From: Oscillospiraceae bacterium
GTDB taxonomy: Bacteria > Bacillota > Clostridia > Oscillospirales > Oscillospiraceae
DNA length: 64,000 bases
Direction: 5' to 3'
Assembly (NCBI GenBank): GCA_017434755.1
Contig: JAFRER010000011.1
Span: forward strand, 1 to 64,000
Numbering within the stretch: the first letter of the stretch is position 1; every line of letters begins with the position of its first letter. The position numbers and the translations under genes were made by a program. Of this stretch, positions 16,320 through 24,655 are shown one piece after another. The notes under the pieces are model-generated. The model was not told where the DNA came from. It was given only the letters and a program-made list of their open reading frames with translations, and did not search any database.

Positions 16320-17792
16320 TCAGGGATCGTGCCAGCGTGCCCCGTGCCACGAGACCCAGTGCACGGTGACGGTGTTGCGGCCGTACTGGTCCTCGTCCTC
16401 GCGCTCGTATTCCCCGGTCTCAAAGCCGAATTTCTCCAGGGCCTCGGGCGGCAGGCTGCCGGCCAGCGCCATAAAGATCCGCTTCTCGTCCTCCGGACGC
16501 AGCATGCTCTTATACCTGGGGGTATTGCCCAGATAGGCCGTCACGGCCGCGTCCCGCAGGGCGCCGATGCCGTCCGCGTCATCCAGATCGGTCCGGTAAA
16601 GGCCCCGGATGCAGTCGCAGGCCATGCTGTAGCCGTAGGAGGGTTCCTTTATGAAAGGCATCAGCTGATCGGGGCTGCATTTTTCCCGGATCAGGGACGC
16701 TGTCAGTCTCAGCACATCCTGCCAGACATAGTTGTCGTGCCGGACGGCGATCCGGTCCCGCGAGCGAGCTTCTTCGTAAAGCTCCGGAAGCTCCTCGGCG
16801 GGGACAAGGGGGATAAACTTGCGGAAGGCCGCCGCCCGGACATCCTCGCGGACGGCGACCATGCGGATGCCCCGGAGGGTCGCCGGGTCCTCAAAGCATT
16901 CGACAAGGCGGACAGTCTCGTCGCCGCCCTTTTTGTCGTTGATGATCAGGCGGAAGAGCCTTTCCCGCTGCGGTTCCGGCAGGGGCTGTTCCTCCATGCC
17001 GTTGCGCAGGCCGGAGACCGCCCATCTGCGGATATCCGGATCGGACTCCCGCTGCAGCACGTCGATGAGCGCGTCCGCGTCCCGCAGCCGCTTCACCGCT
17101 TCTTTCCGTTCCTCTGTGGAGGATGTGCCGCAGGCGATCTGCCGCAGCATCTGCTGATCGTCCAGCTTGGAGATGGCGGCACAGCGCGCCCGCTCCGTCG
17201 GGGCCTCACAGGCGACCTTCCGAAGGGCCGCCGGGTCGGACAGGATATAGGCGCAGTGGACGGCGCATTCCCGGTCGCTCATGGCCACCTTCAGCGCCTG
17301 CTCGGGGTCGCGCACCAGTCTGGCGGCGTCATCCGCGGTCCACCTGTCGCGGCTCTGCACGGCGATCTGCGCCAGCACGGCCTGATCGGTAATGCGCTTT
17401 ACCGCGCTGCGTCTGGCGGCCTCATGGGCCGCGCCCATCGCCATGGCGGCAAGCTGATCCCGATCGTCCACCGCCTCCGCGGCGAACTTTGCGACCTCCC
17501 GGTTCCCGGCGCGCATCGCGATGCCGTACAGCAGCGCCTTGTCCCGGATGCGCCGGACCGCGGGCCCGCCCACATAGTCCCCGTACTCGGGAGCGGACAG
17601 GGCGAGCTTCGCCAGCATCGTTTGGTCGGTGATGCCGCCCACGGCCGCCTCTTTCACGCGGCCGTTATACGCTGTCGTCGCGATCTCGAACAGCTTGTTC
17701 CGGTCGCTGATCCGCCGGACGGCCGCGACCGTTCTGTCTATTTTATTGGGATCGTCTGTCTCTTTCAGCCAGACGGGCCGGAACAGTCCCAT
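16320..17792 (-). CDS. HEAT-like repeat protein
   Basis: This 490-residue protein has clear helical repeats of the form (I/L)xDxxxLxxIAxxxxxxxVxxAAV, for example ITDQTMLAKLAL, ITDQAVLAQIAV and LDDQQMLRQIAC. It is a solenoid of at least eight units in residues 25-260, with a less regular C-terminal half. It lacks the zinc ribbon of its paralogue downstream. The start at MGLFRPVW has GGGAGGG upstream. The role is unknown; a scaffold or binding role is inferred from the fold. Confidence 0.7.
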   Translation of the reverse strand: MGLFRPVWLKETDDPNKIDRTVAAVRRISDRNKLFEIATTAYNGRVKEAAVGGITDQTMLAKLALSAPEYGDYVGGPAVRRIRDKALLYGIAMRAGNREVAKFAAEAVDDRDQLAAMAMGAAHEAARRSAVKRITDQAVLAQIAVQSRDRWTADDAARLVRDPEQALKVAMSDRECAVHCAYILSDPAALRKVACEAPTERARCAAISKLDDQQMLRQIACGTSSTEERKEAVKRLRDADALIDVLQRESDPDIRRWAVSGLRNGMEEQPLPEPQRERLFRLIINDKKGGDETVRLVECFEDPATLRGIRMVAVREDVRAAAFRKFIPLVPAEELPELYEEARSRDRIAVRHDNYVWQDVLRLTASLIREKCSPDQLMPFIKEPSYGYSMACDCIRGLYRTDLDDADGIGALRDAAVTAYLGNTPRYKSMLRPEDEKRIFMALAGSLPPEALEKFGFETGEYEREDEDQYGRNTVTVHWVSWHGARWHDP

Positions 17793-17817
17793 GCGAAGCC
17801 CTCCCGTTGTTTGTTTA

Positions 17818-18024
17818 TCAGCACTTCGGCTTCTTCTGCAGATCCCGCTCCGCTTCCTTCCGGTCCGCATACAGGCGCGACACGGGGATGCGGATGCCGC
17901 CGGTCTCCACGTCCGTGAAGCGGACGGCCGCGAGGTTGCCGCTGATCTTGAGGATGAAGACTTCCCGCACCCGGTAGGCCGATTCGATGATCCATGCGAT
18001 CTGGCCCGGTGTGAACGCGCTCAC
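17818..18024 (-). CDS. Small conserved protein of unknown function
   Basis: This 68-residue protein starts SAFTPGQIAWIIESAYRV after its initiator, then has alternating hydrophobic strands (VFILKISGNLAAVRF) and ends with a Lys-rich tail. The GTG at 18024 was chosen because GGAGG lies about 8 nt upstream; a GTG at 18033 falls inside that ribosome site. It is upstream of the HEAT-like genes on the same strand (25 bp gap) and probably leads their operon. No function can be assigned. Confidence 0.5.
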   Translation of the reverse strand: MSAFTPGQIAWIIESAYRVREVFILKISGNLAAVRFTDVETGGIRIPVSRLYADRKEAERDLQKKPKC

Positions 18025-18128
18025 GGGGATCACCTCCGTTCATGAATGAGATAATCATACCACAGAAAAGCACGGTTGAAAACCTATTGCCCCGCCTCTT
18101 GTCCGGCACAGGAAACAGCAATCAGAAA

Positions 18129-18165
18129 CAACAGCAGGGCACCCCTTTCGGGATGCCCTGCTGTT
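18129..18165. terminator. Terminator, AGGGCACCCC family
   Basis: CAGCAGGGCA and TGCCCTGCTG form the arms around a CCCCTTTCGGGA loop. Similar hairpins lie at 19981-20014 and 20950-20975. Confidence 0.75.
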
Positions 18166-18249
18166 CGTTATATGAACGTTATCATCTGTGCTTATCGTTT
18201 GCCGGTCGCGATAGCCGCACGGGCCGGCGCGGCGGCTGCGTCGCGAGGG

Positions 18250-19902
18250 TCAGGGGTTGTATTGGAGGAAGGCCTCCGTGATCTCCCCGTCCACGACGGT
18301 CAGTTCAAAGGTGTAAATGGACAGCTCGTCCCCGTAGCGTTCACGGATCTCGGATACCGACCAGGCCCGGGACGCTTCCCCGTGCTCCATCGCGTACACC
18401 TCATCCATGATCTGCAGGCCGGGCTCCGCAATGAGGACGTGCTCCCCGGCATCCCGCATGACCAGAGCCCCGGAAGGCCAAAGAAGGAGCCACCGGTTTC
18501 CGACCCGCAGGATGCAGCTGTAGTCATCCAGATAATAGATGTTGCTGCCGGACTGCATGTCCGCCGTGATCTCGCTCACGACGGCGGTATAACCGCCCAT
18601 GTCCACCGGGCTGCCGACCCGCAGCGCGGTCACGAAGGACTCCTCGTATTCGACGGGTTCCAGCAGCTTCACAGTAAAGAACTCGTCCTCCATCTCCAAT
18701 ATGTGCGCATAATGCGTCCTGTCCTCGACCGGCTCGGAGGACTCCGGCGGAACGGACGGCTCGGAGTATTCCAACGATGACGCGGGATCCGCGGTATGGA
18801 TGATATCGAAGCCTGCGAGCCATGTGCTTCGCCCCATCAGCTCCATGCCCGGCCGGCATATATAAGAGACCTTCGCCCCGAAGAGACCATGGGAGTGGTC
18901 GACGGCGCCGTAGCATGCCCGGGCAAGCTGCAGCGAATCTTCAATGGTCCAGTAATTCGGCCTGCTGAGCTTGTAATCGTCACCGAGCGATGCGATGGCA
19001 TCCTGACAGAAGGGCGACTGAGGGCCGACCAGAAAGGATTCCGAGATCAGTCGGAGCATGTTCAGGTTGTAACCGCGCCCGATGGTCTTGGAATTGACAA
19101 AAACGACCGCCGCGCCTTTGTCCAGCAGCACCCGCGCCATCTCCTCGTCTTTTCCGGAAAAACAGGTGCCCAGATAGATGAAGGCGTTTTCAAAGGCTCC
19201 GTCCTCAAAATTCTGACTGAAAAAGGCGGGACGCAGACCGACATAGTCAGTCACGTTGATGCGGAAGGAATTGCTCTCGTCCAGACCGTAGGTCTCTGCA
19301 AGTTTTTCGGACCAGGGGATGCTGGTGGAGAGACAATAGCCGCGCTTCTTGCTGTAGCCTCCGTGACCTTGCCAGAGGATCACCTTGGATCCGCCCAGAG
19401 AGAGGATGCGCTCCAGGGTCACCTCATCGTCGTTCACGTCGTCGATGCGCTCGAAACGCCAGAGGTCGGGCTGCGACTGTGCCAGAGCCTCGGCCACGGT
19501 ATCCGGTGCGTCCAGGTCATGGACATAGCCGTATTCCTCTTTTTCTACTCTGTTCTCCCCGTTATAGGGCTGTATGGTGACGATCTCCAGAGGCCCGCTG
19601 CCGGAGTCCATGCCCTCAATGAGGGGGATGTAGAGATGGTCCGGGCCTTCGGCGACCTCCATGAGCACGCTGTATTCGTCTTTTGAGCAGGAGAGGACGG
19701 CGGGATCCTTCAGAGCGGCCTTGTAGACCGCGTCAATGGCATCCTGCACCTGTGCTTCGGGGACCGTGCCGTCAGCGTTCGTATAGGGATCGGCGGCGGC
19801 ATAGACCTTCAAAAGGTCCGCGGGCCCGGCGGCCTTTCTGCCGCAGCCTGCGAGACCGAGGCACAGAACAAGGGCAAGGAGCAGAAGAATGTGTTTTTTC
19901 AT
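18250..19902 (-). CDS. Lipoprotein with caspase/gingipain-like His-Cys dyad
   Basis: This 550-residue lipoprotein has a signal peptide with lipobox LAGC (Cys20). Residues about 120-300 show features of clan CD cysteine peptidases: a hydrophobic strand ending in VILWQGHGGY (His180), then after 60 residues FIYLGTCFSG (Cys247), then AAVVFVNSKT. This His-Gly-Gly ... Cys order is that of caspase, gingipain, clostripain and CHAT-type proteins. The rest includes a Pro/Ser/Glu-rich linker (about 375-395) and a C-terminal beta-rich domain. A surface protease or an inactive relative are both possible. The start is the signal peptide MKKHILLLL. It stands alone between two hairpins of one family. Confidence 0.65.
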   Translation of the reverse strand: MKKHILLLLALVLCLGLAGCGRKAAGPADLLKVYAAADPYTNADGTVPEAQVQDAIDAVYKAALKDPAVLSCSKDEYSVLMEVAEGPDHLYIPLIEGMDSGSGPLEIVTIQPYNGENRVEKEEYGYVHDLDAPDTVAEALAQSQPDLWRFERIDDVNDDEVTLERILSLGGSKVILWQGHGGYSKKRGYCLSTSIPWSEKLAETYGLDESNSFRINVTDYVGLRPAFFSQNFEDGAFENAFIYLGTCFSGKDEEMARVLLDKGAAVVFVNSKTIGRGYNLNMLRLISESFLVGPQSPFCQDAIASLGDDYKLSRPNYWTIEDSLQLARACYGAVDHSHGLFGAKVSYICRPGMELMGRSTWLAGFDIIHTADPASSLEYSEPSVPPESSEPVEDRTHYAHILEMEDEFFTVKLLEPVEYEESFVTALRVGSPVDMGGYTAVVSEITADMQSGSNIYYLDDYSCILRVGNRWLLLWPSGALVMRDAGEHVLIAEPGLQIMDEVYAMEHGEASRAWSVSEIRERYGDELSIYTFELTVVDGEITEAFLQYNP

Positions 19903-19980
19903 ACTATCTACCTTCCGTAAAGGCGGTTTCTCTCTTGCGTTCAGTATATCATCCGGCGCGGGATACGGCAACCGGAAACA

Positions 19981-20014
19981 AAAAGCAGGGCACCCCGATC
20001 GGGATGCCCTGTGC
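19981..20014. terminator. Terminator, AGGGCACCCC family
   Basis: AGCAGGGCACCCC pairs imperfectly with GGGATGCCCTGTGCT around GAT. It follows the ADP-ribosylglycohydrolase gene on the minus strand. Confidence 0.7.
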
Positions 20015-20021
20015 TGCGTTA

Positions 20022-20858
20022 TCAGCACTCTTTGTCCACGGTGGCGGCATAGTAATCGCGGACGATGGTCTTCAGCCTTTCGTCCAGATAGGCCTCCGCT
20101 TTCGCCCATATGTCATCCGGGACGCCCCAGTATGCCTCGGCCATGGCGCCGGTGATCGCGCCGATCGTGTCGCTGTCGCCGCCCACGTATATGGCGTTGC
20201 GTATGGCGTCCTCGAAGGACCTGCTCTCGAGGAAGGCCGCGAGGGCAGGCGGCATGGTGTACTTCGAGGCCTCGGTGAACTCGTTGTTCCTCGCGAACCA
20301 GGCGCAGGATTCCAGCTCATATTCCTCTTCGGCCCGCTTCCGCAGCTGCTCCATGCTCTCGCCGTGGCGGGCCCTCCAGATCAGCTCCGCGGTGAGGCCT
20401 GCTGCCTTCATCGCATATGGATGATCGTGGGTCACCTCGGAGGTCGCCTCGCCGAGCTTATACGCCTCCTCCGCCGTTCCGCCGGTCATGCCGGCCGCCG
20501 AGCAGCGCATGGGGGCTCCGTTGCCCCAGCTGTTATAGGGCTTGGGATCTTTCGAGCAGAGCCAGTCCCCGAACCTGCCGCCGTAACCGGCATACGGATA
20601 ATAGTTTCCGAATGCCTGCATCACGGCCACAAGCGTGTCGAACAGGGAGTCTTTCCGGTTGCCGTCGTCCTCCGCCCAGCCGTTCCACATCGCGATCGCG
20701 TGCGCCACGGCGGCGGTCATCACCGAATCGTCCGTGAACGAGCATCTCTTCCCGAACAGCGGGAACTCCTTCGAGCGGAAATTATCGAACTCATAGATCG
20801 AGCCCACGATATCCCCGATCATTGCGCCTTTCAGGCCTCCGTTATGCAGCTTATCCAT
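20022..20858 (-). CDS. ADP-ribosylglycohydrolase family protein
   Basis: This 278-residue protein fits the DraG/ARH family, which removes ADP-ribose from proteins or other acceptors using two Mg ions. Metal-binding motifs are FTDDSVMT (residues about 41-48) and GGDSDTIGAITGA (about 225-237), both diagnostic. GAMIGDIVGSIYEF is at the start. The length is normal. It could oppose ADP-ribosylation in this region, for example by the DarT-like protein at 26182-27555, but that link is only suggested by proximity. Confidence 0.9.
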   Translation of the reverse strand: MDKLHNGGLKGAMIGDIVGSIYEFDNFRSKEFPLFGKRCSFTDDSVMTAAVAHAIAMWNGWAEDDGNRKDSLFDTLVAVMQAFGNYYPYAGYGGRFGDWLCSKDPKPYNSWGNGAPMRCSAAGMTGGTAEEAYKLGEATSEVTHDHPYAMKAAGLTAELIWRARHGESMEQLRKRAEEEYELESCAWFARNNEFTEASKYTMPPALAAFLESRSFEDAIRNAIYVGGDSDTIGAITGAMAEAYWGVPDDIWAKAEAYLDERLKTIVRDYYAATVDKEC

Positions 20859-20949
20859 ACTGAAAACCTCCGTTCTTTTTTGTTGCTTGTATTATGCCAC
20901 AGATGAACGGACGTTTGGTCGCTTCACAAGCGACATTGGAAAGAACAGA

Positions 20950-20975
20950 CAGGGCACCCCTTTCGGGATGCCCTG
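20950..20975. terminator. Terminator, AGGGCACCCC family
   Basis: CAGGGCACCCC and GGGATGCCCTG form the arms. It follows the Cys-rich protein gene at 21008-21307 on the minus strand. Confidence 0.7.
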
Positions 20976-21007
20976 CTTGCTGCTGCATTATTATTGCGAC
21001 ACTGGAA

Positions 21008-21307
21008 TTATGCTGTTGTTCCATCCAGCCAGATGCAGTACTTTTTGCACGCCGGATAATCCCTGACGTTGCAGAAGCGCCTGCAGTAGCCGGGGTAGAT
21101 GTCGTTGCTTTTCGGATAAAAGTCTGCAGGGGCTTCAACATCCGACCGGTACTGGATAACATAGTATTCGTCTCGTTCAGGTACAGCAGGGAGATACTCG
21201 GGATCCACATACAGGTACATCCAGTTGCCGCAGGCGCATTCATATGTACGTCGGTTCTTCTTCCGCATGAATGCCTTGCAGAGCGGACAGACTGTGGAAA
21301 AGACCAT
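21008..21307 (-). CDS. Cys-rich small protein
   Basis: This 99-residue protein has CPLC near residue 7, then CAC near 24, and a C-terminal CRRFC...CKKYC cluster, so one or two zinc sites are likely. Aromatic residues (YLYVDPEYLP) are frequent in the middle. It has no recognised family. It begins 1 bp after the stop of the DUF6591 lipoprotein gene and is probably cotranscribed with it. Confidence 0.55.
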   Translation of the reverse strand: MVFSTVCPLCKAFMRKKNRRTYECACGNWMYLYVDPEYLPAVPERDEYYVIQYRSDVEAPADFYPKSNDIYPGYCRRFCNVRDYPACKKYCIWLDGTTA

Positions 21308-21308
21308 T

Positions 21309-21863
21309 TTAACCCAGCGCTTTCAGCAGCTTCTGCTCGCAGCGCAGGAGCACCTCGCTGAAATACAGCGACTCGGCCGGGGTCATGGTGCTCGTGTCGT
21401 AATTGTTCACCGCGGCGGTGAACTTCGAGTACTCGGACATGATCGAGGCGTACTGCGTCAGAAGGCTCAGATCGGTTGGATTCTTCATGTACTTCTGCAT
21501 GAACTCCACGTACTCGTCGATGAAATCTTCATATGAAGTGAGGAATTCCATGAGCTCCGGCGATATCTCCGAGGAGCCTTCTTCGGCAGGCTCCTCTATC
21601 GTTTCCGGCACCGTCTCCAGCTCGGGTTCAGGCTCCGGATCCGGCAGCGGTTCAGCAGATGGCTCAGGCTCTGTGCTCGGCTCAGGTGACGGCAGCTGCA
21701 CAGGCGTAGCTGTCGCTGCGGGCTCCGGTGTCTGCGCCTGTTCGGATGCGGTGCTGCCGCAGGCGGAGAGGACTATGATAACTATGATCGGAATGATCGT
21801 CAACACAAGCAGGATGTTGAATAATCTATTGTACTTTTTCGCACCAAGTTTGTCGTAAAGCAT
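21309..21863 (-). CDS. DUF6591-like lipoprotein
   Basis: This 184-residue protein has a hydrophobic N-terminal segment (LLVLTIIPIIVIIVLSAC) with a probable lipobox LSAC. A long Pro/Glu/Ser/Thr-rich spacer (about residues 42-105) follows, then a helical domain whose YEDFIDEYVEFMQKYMKNP and SEYSKFTAAVNNYD are characteristic of DUF6591. It would be an extracytoplasmic lipoprotein of unknown role, common in Clostridia. The start at 21863 (MLYDKLGAKK) precedes the membrane segment; a farther start lacks support. Confidence 0.75.
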   Translation of the reverse strand: MLYDKLGAKKYNRLFNILLVLTIIPIIVIIVLSACGSTASEQAQTPEPAATATPVQLPSPEPSTEPEPSAEPLPDPEPEPELETVPETIEEPAEEGSSEISPELMEFLTSYEDFIDEYVEFMQKYMKNPTDLSLLTQYASIMSEYSKFTAAVNNYDTSTMTPAESLYFSEVLLRCEQKLLKALG

Positions 21864-21890
21864 TATAAACCACCAATAAAACAACTGTTT

Positions 21891-22121
21891 TCAATTATCG
21901 AACAGGGGACAGGCGTCCATACAGCTCGGATAGACCGGGTTTCCGCAGGCACGGCAGCCTTCTCCCGGAAGCTCCTTGCGGCCGGACATCAATGAGAGCA
22001 TTGTAGGTATGGGCTGATTCTCGACAGCGTTCGGAGCGAGGTACATATCGCAAGCTGCACAGTAGAAGTCGCTGTTTTCCATGAGTACCACTTCGCTCCC
22101 GCAAATAGGACAGTAAGACAT
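21891..22121 (-). CDS. Zinc-ribbon microprotein (MSYC type)
   Basis: This 76-residue protein has four CxxC or CxxxC pairs: CPIC, CAAC, CRAC and a terminal CMDAC, so two zinc sites are likely. Its N-terminal half (MSYCPICGSEVVLMENSDFYC) closely resembles the 50-residue protein encoded at 23942-24094. AGGAGG lies upstream of the ATG. It lies upstream of the DUF6591 gene on the same strand (27 bp gap). The function is unknown. Confidence 0.65.
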   Translation of the reverse strand: MSYCPICGSEVVLMENSDFYCAACDMYLAPNAVENQPIPTMLSLMSGRKELPGEGCRACGNPVYPSCMDACPLFDN

Positions 22122-22200
22122 AAGATTTCCTCCTTTTTTAATTGAATTATAACAGCGAGAAGCTCAGTCCGTTCCCACCTCTTCGGTGGGAACGGTTTGC

Positions 22201-22674
22201 TTATTCTGAGCTAATGGTGATCGGCTTCTGATTACAACGGATAAGCAGATCATTGACCTTCTCAATGTCGTAAATGCCGCATTGGAAGACCTTTATCAGC
22301 ACGATGTCCCGCGGCAGGCGAATGAACAAAGGCGCCATCCCATACAGGATCAGCGCCTCCTGTGTCTCGCACAGATCAAACCTCGCGGCAAGGCAGATCC
22401 GCAGGATAACATCCCGGTCGACGGTATGTTTTTCTCCCGAGATTAACTTATAACCGTAGCCTTCCGAGAGATCCGCAGCGAGGAAGATGTTCTGCTGGAG
22501 CAGGCCTTTTTCTTTAAACTTCGACCGCATATAGTCGGAAAAAGGATGCGGACCAGTGAACAACCGGGCCTTGAACATTTCAAGGAATGACGGCAGTTCA
22601 GGCGGACTGAGTGACTCAAACGTTGTGCAGAGGATCGGGTCCGGCTGGGGGAAACAGATGAAATGATCTTCCAT
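22201..22674 (-). CDS. Helix-turn-helix-like protein of Clostridia type
   Basis: This 157-residue protein carries a central pattern found in a group of Clostridia proteins related to Xre regulators: GYKLISGEKHTVDRDVILRI, then LAARFDLCETQEALILYGM, then a second repeat-like part (RDIVLIKVFQCGIYDIEKVN). The first part looks like the end of a helix-turn-helix plus dimer helices. Members often sit beside signalling or conflict genes. AGGAG precedes the start. A DNA-binding role is inferred and not certain, as the recognition helix is poorly conserved. Confidence 0.5.
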   Translation of the reverse strand: MEDHFICFPQPDPILCTTFESLSPPELPSFLEMFKARLFTGPHPFSDYMRSKFKEKGLLQQNIFLAADLSEGYGYKLISGEKHTVDRDVILRICLAARFDLCETQEALILYGMAPLFIRLPRDIVLIKVFQCGIYDIEKVNDLLIRCNQKPITISSE

Positions 22675-22801
22675 GAAAACACACTCCTAATATAGATTGA
22701 AGCCGACCCGATAGCTCAGGTCGGCGCCCTATAATAGAATGTGTATTTTTTTCAAATCCATATCTGGTTAGTACTATTGTGCAAATAAGAACTACGATTA
22801 C

Positions 22802-22830
22802 TTGATACCAAACTATTCAAATGGTATGAT
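22802..22830 (+). promoter_or_regulatory. Promoter for the HNH gene
   Basis: TTGATA (22802-22807), 17 bp, TATGAT (22825-22830). The surrounding 22680-22906 is AT-rich and has no gene. ATGGTAT occurs twice near the -10. Confidence 0.55.
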
Positions 22831-22906
22831 TATTATACTAATGGTATTTCTTTTTTATCATAATTATCACATATTTGCTATTTGAGATTAACAGAGGTAT
22901 CTAATA

Positions 22907-23788
22907 ATGACTTTTGACTATGTGCCCAAAACCTACGACTGTGCTTATGATAAGTTCTATAGCTATTTAGATTATTGGATGCTAGATCGCTTTTTTTGCT
23001 TCGTTGATGAATTTGATATTGTCGGTGTTCGATGGAGCCAGCCGACTACAATCAGCAAAGAGTATTTTTTGAGATTATTAGTTGAGGGATCTTCTGCAAG
23101 AGCACATGGTAATGGCAAGAATAGCTTTGGGAAAAGCGATGACGTGTCAACCGAGATGATGCAGTTTCATTCTCTTCTTGATCACGGTGCAATGTGGAAG
23201 ACCAAAAATGGTAGTGTTATATGTTCTGCTATAACATATGAATCCAATGACAATATTATTAGTAGTTTTTTGAACATGCGGCAGAATCTTTTCTCTACAA
23301 CACAATACCCTTTTTTACAGGAAAACCTGATTCTTGAGTTTCTTGATGAAAAAAAGTTCAGGTTCAACAGGAAAGCGGATGATGAAGATCATTTTATTCT
23401 CATATACTATGATGAGGAGCATAAAGAATCGGATTCTATACGTTCATATGACGATTTGCTAAGGAAAGCAATAGCATATTCAGCGCCAGGTAGTTTCCGA
23501 AGCCATTATACTAGTTCATTTACAAGAAACCGTTATGTAAGTGATTTTGCAAAACTCCGCGCAAATGGATTCTGTCAATTATGTGGACAGGAAGCTCCTT
23601 TCCTCGATCGAAACGAGATTCCATATCTTGAAACTCATCACATTATAAGTTTGGCAGATGGCGGAGAAGATTCTATAGATAACACGGTGGCGTTATGTCC
23701 AAATTGTCATAGAAAGATGCACTCAGCTGATCCAGATCTTCTGACTGAAGATATAAAAAAACTGCTTTCCATTGCTTCTTTGTATTAA
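22907..23788 (+). CDS. HNH endonuclease, AT-rich foreign gene
   Basis: This 293-residue protein has a C-terminal HNH nuclease domain (about residues 222-285): CQLCG, then ETHHIISLADGGEDS, then NTVALCPNCHRKMH. The two Cys pairs bind zinc and the first His of HH is the likely general base. The N-terminal 200 residues belong to no family recognised here and may read DNA modification or sequence. The gene is clearly richer in A and T than its neighbours, which suggests recent transfer. It lies in the defence cluster and on the opposite strand to its neighbours. A restriction role is inferred. Confidence 0.8.
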   Translation: MTFDYVPKTYDCAYDKFYSYLDYWMLDRFFCFVDEFDIVGVRWSQPTTISKEYFLRLLVEGSSARAHGNGKNSFGKSDDVSTEMMQFHSLLDHGAMWKTKNGSVICSAITYESNDNIISSFLNMRQNLFSTTQYPFLQENLILEFLDEKKFRFNRKADDEDHFILIYYDEEHKESDSIRSYDDLLRKAIAYSAPGSFRSHYTSSFTRNRYVSDFAKLRANGFCQLCGQEAPFLDRNEIPYLETHHIISLADGGEDSIDNTVALCPNCHRKMHSADPDLLTEDIKKLLSIASLY

Positions 23789-23941
23789 GCGCTGATTTCA
23801 AGTAATGAATACCTCATTCCTGCGTTTTGCAGATGTGGGGCGTTCATCTCGTGAAGTAATAAAGAGGACAGATTTGTCTGTTGTTTTGTGCTCTCTCGTA
23901 TGATAGAATCAAATCACCTTCACAGGAGGGGAGGTGAGGAA

Positions 23942-24094
23942 ATGCTATACTGTTCGATGTGTGGAGGACTCTTAGCTCTGGAGTCAGATGGAGATTATTA
24001 CTGTAAGGACTGCGATGTATACTATGTTATCCCAGAGAGCCAGAAGAAGCTTTACGAGGAGCCGGATCCATACGAAGCAGAACTGGAAAAGTGA
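23942..24094 (+). CDS. Zinc-ribbon microprotein (MLYC type)
   Basis: This 50-residue protein begins MLYCSMCGGLLALESDGDYY and has a second pair CKDC, a single four-Cys zinc ribbon followed by an acidic tail. It resembles the N-terminal half of the protein at 21891-22121. Two overlapping GGAGG-like sites precede the ATG. The family and function are unknown. Confidence 0.6.
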   Translation: MLYCSMCGGLLALESDGDYYCKDCDVYYVIPESQKKLYEEPDPYEAELEK

Positions 24095-24156
24095 GCTAAT
24101 AAGAGAAAAAGATAATCAAATACTTAACAGACACTTTGAAAAAAGACTGAACAGAT

Positions 24157-24197
24157 AAAAAGAAAGCATCCGCTTAAATGGCGGATGCTCTCTTTTT
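24157..24197. terminator. Bidirectional terminator
   Basis: GCATCCGC and GCGGATGC form the arms, with AAAAAGAAA before and CTCTTTTT after. It separates the convergent microprotein gene and EVE-like gene. Confidence 0.8.
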
Positions 24198-24202
24198 ATC
24201 TG

Positions 24203-24598
24203 CTATACTGCTCCTCTTATATACTTCTCCAGTTCCGGCGGGACTTTTCGCTGGCTGCGGATTGATGCATTCAGGCCGTTCATGAGCAGCAGCTGATAGG
24301 AGAGCAGGGGGGTATCATAGAACTCTATAAGCTTCAGATCCATATACCGACGGAATGATCGGGTACAGAATTCTTCGTCCAGAGTATACCCATCGTCTTC
24401 ACCTATATCACAAGGAATATTAACGGATTCAACCACACATTTGCAGCGGATCGCCTTCACAGGAGCTGATACATAGATATAGGCTATATCACCCGGAGAC
24501 ATGTTGCACTGCTGGTGCCACACAACATGCCCATATTCCTGAAATGCGCCTTCCGCATTATAGATATCCGGGCTGCAGGGAATAAGCCAGCTTGCCAT
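24203..24598 (-). CDS. EVE-like (PUA fold) protein
   Basis: This 131-residue protein opens with WLIPCSPDIYNAEGAF, then VVWHQQCNMSPGDIAYIYVS and APVKAIRCKCVVESVNIP, the pattern of EVE-like PUA-fold proteins. EVE and related domains bind modified bases and are frequent in restriction systems. It is downstream of hsdM on the same strand (57 bp gap), so it may read the mark made by that methyltransferase or detect foreign modified DNA. There is no nuclease motif; effector action would need a partner. Confidence 0.75.
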   Translation of the reverse strand: MASWLIPCSPDIYNAEGAFQEYGHVVWHQQCNMSPGDIAYIYVSAPVKAIRCKCVVESVNIPCDIGEDDGYTLDEEFCTRSFRRYMDLKLIEFYDTPLLSYQLLLMNGLNASIRSQRKVPPELEKYIRGAV

Positions 24599-24655
24599 GG
24601 GCCTACCTCCAGATTATGTTTCTTCCGCAAATCACTCGAAATAACGTCCTTTAGA

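Noticed and set aside
22201-22674. Calling this a confirmed DNA-binding repressor
   Set aside because: The pattern matches an Xre-related group, but the recognition helix is too weak to be sure.
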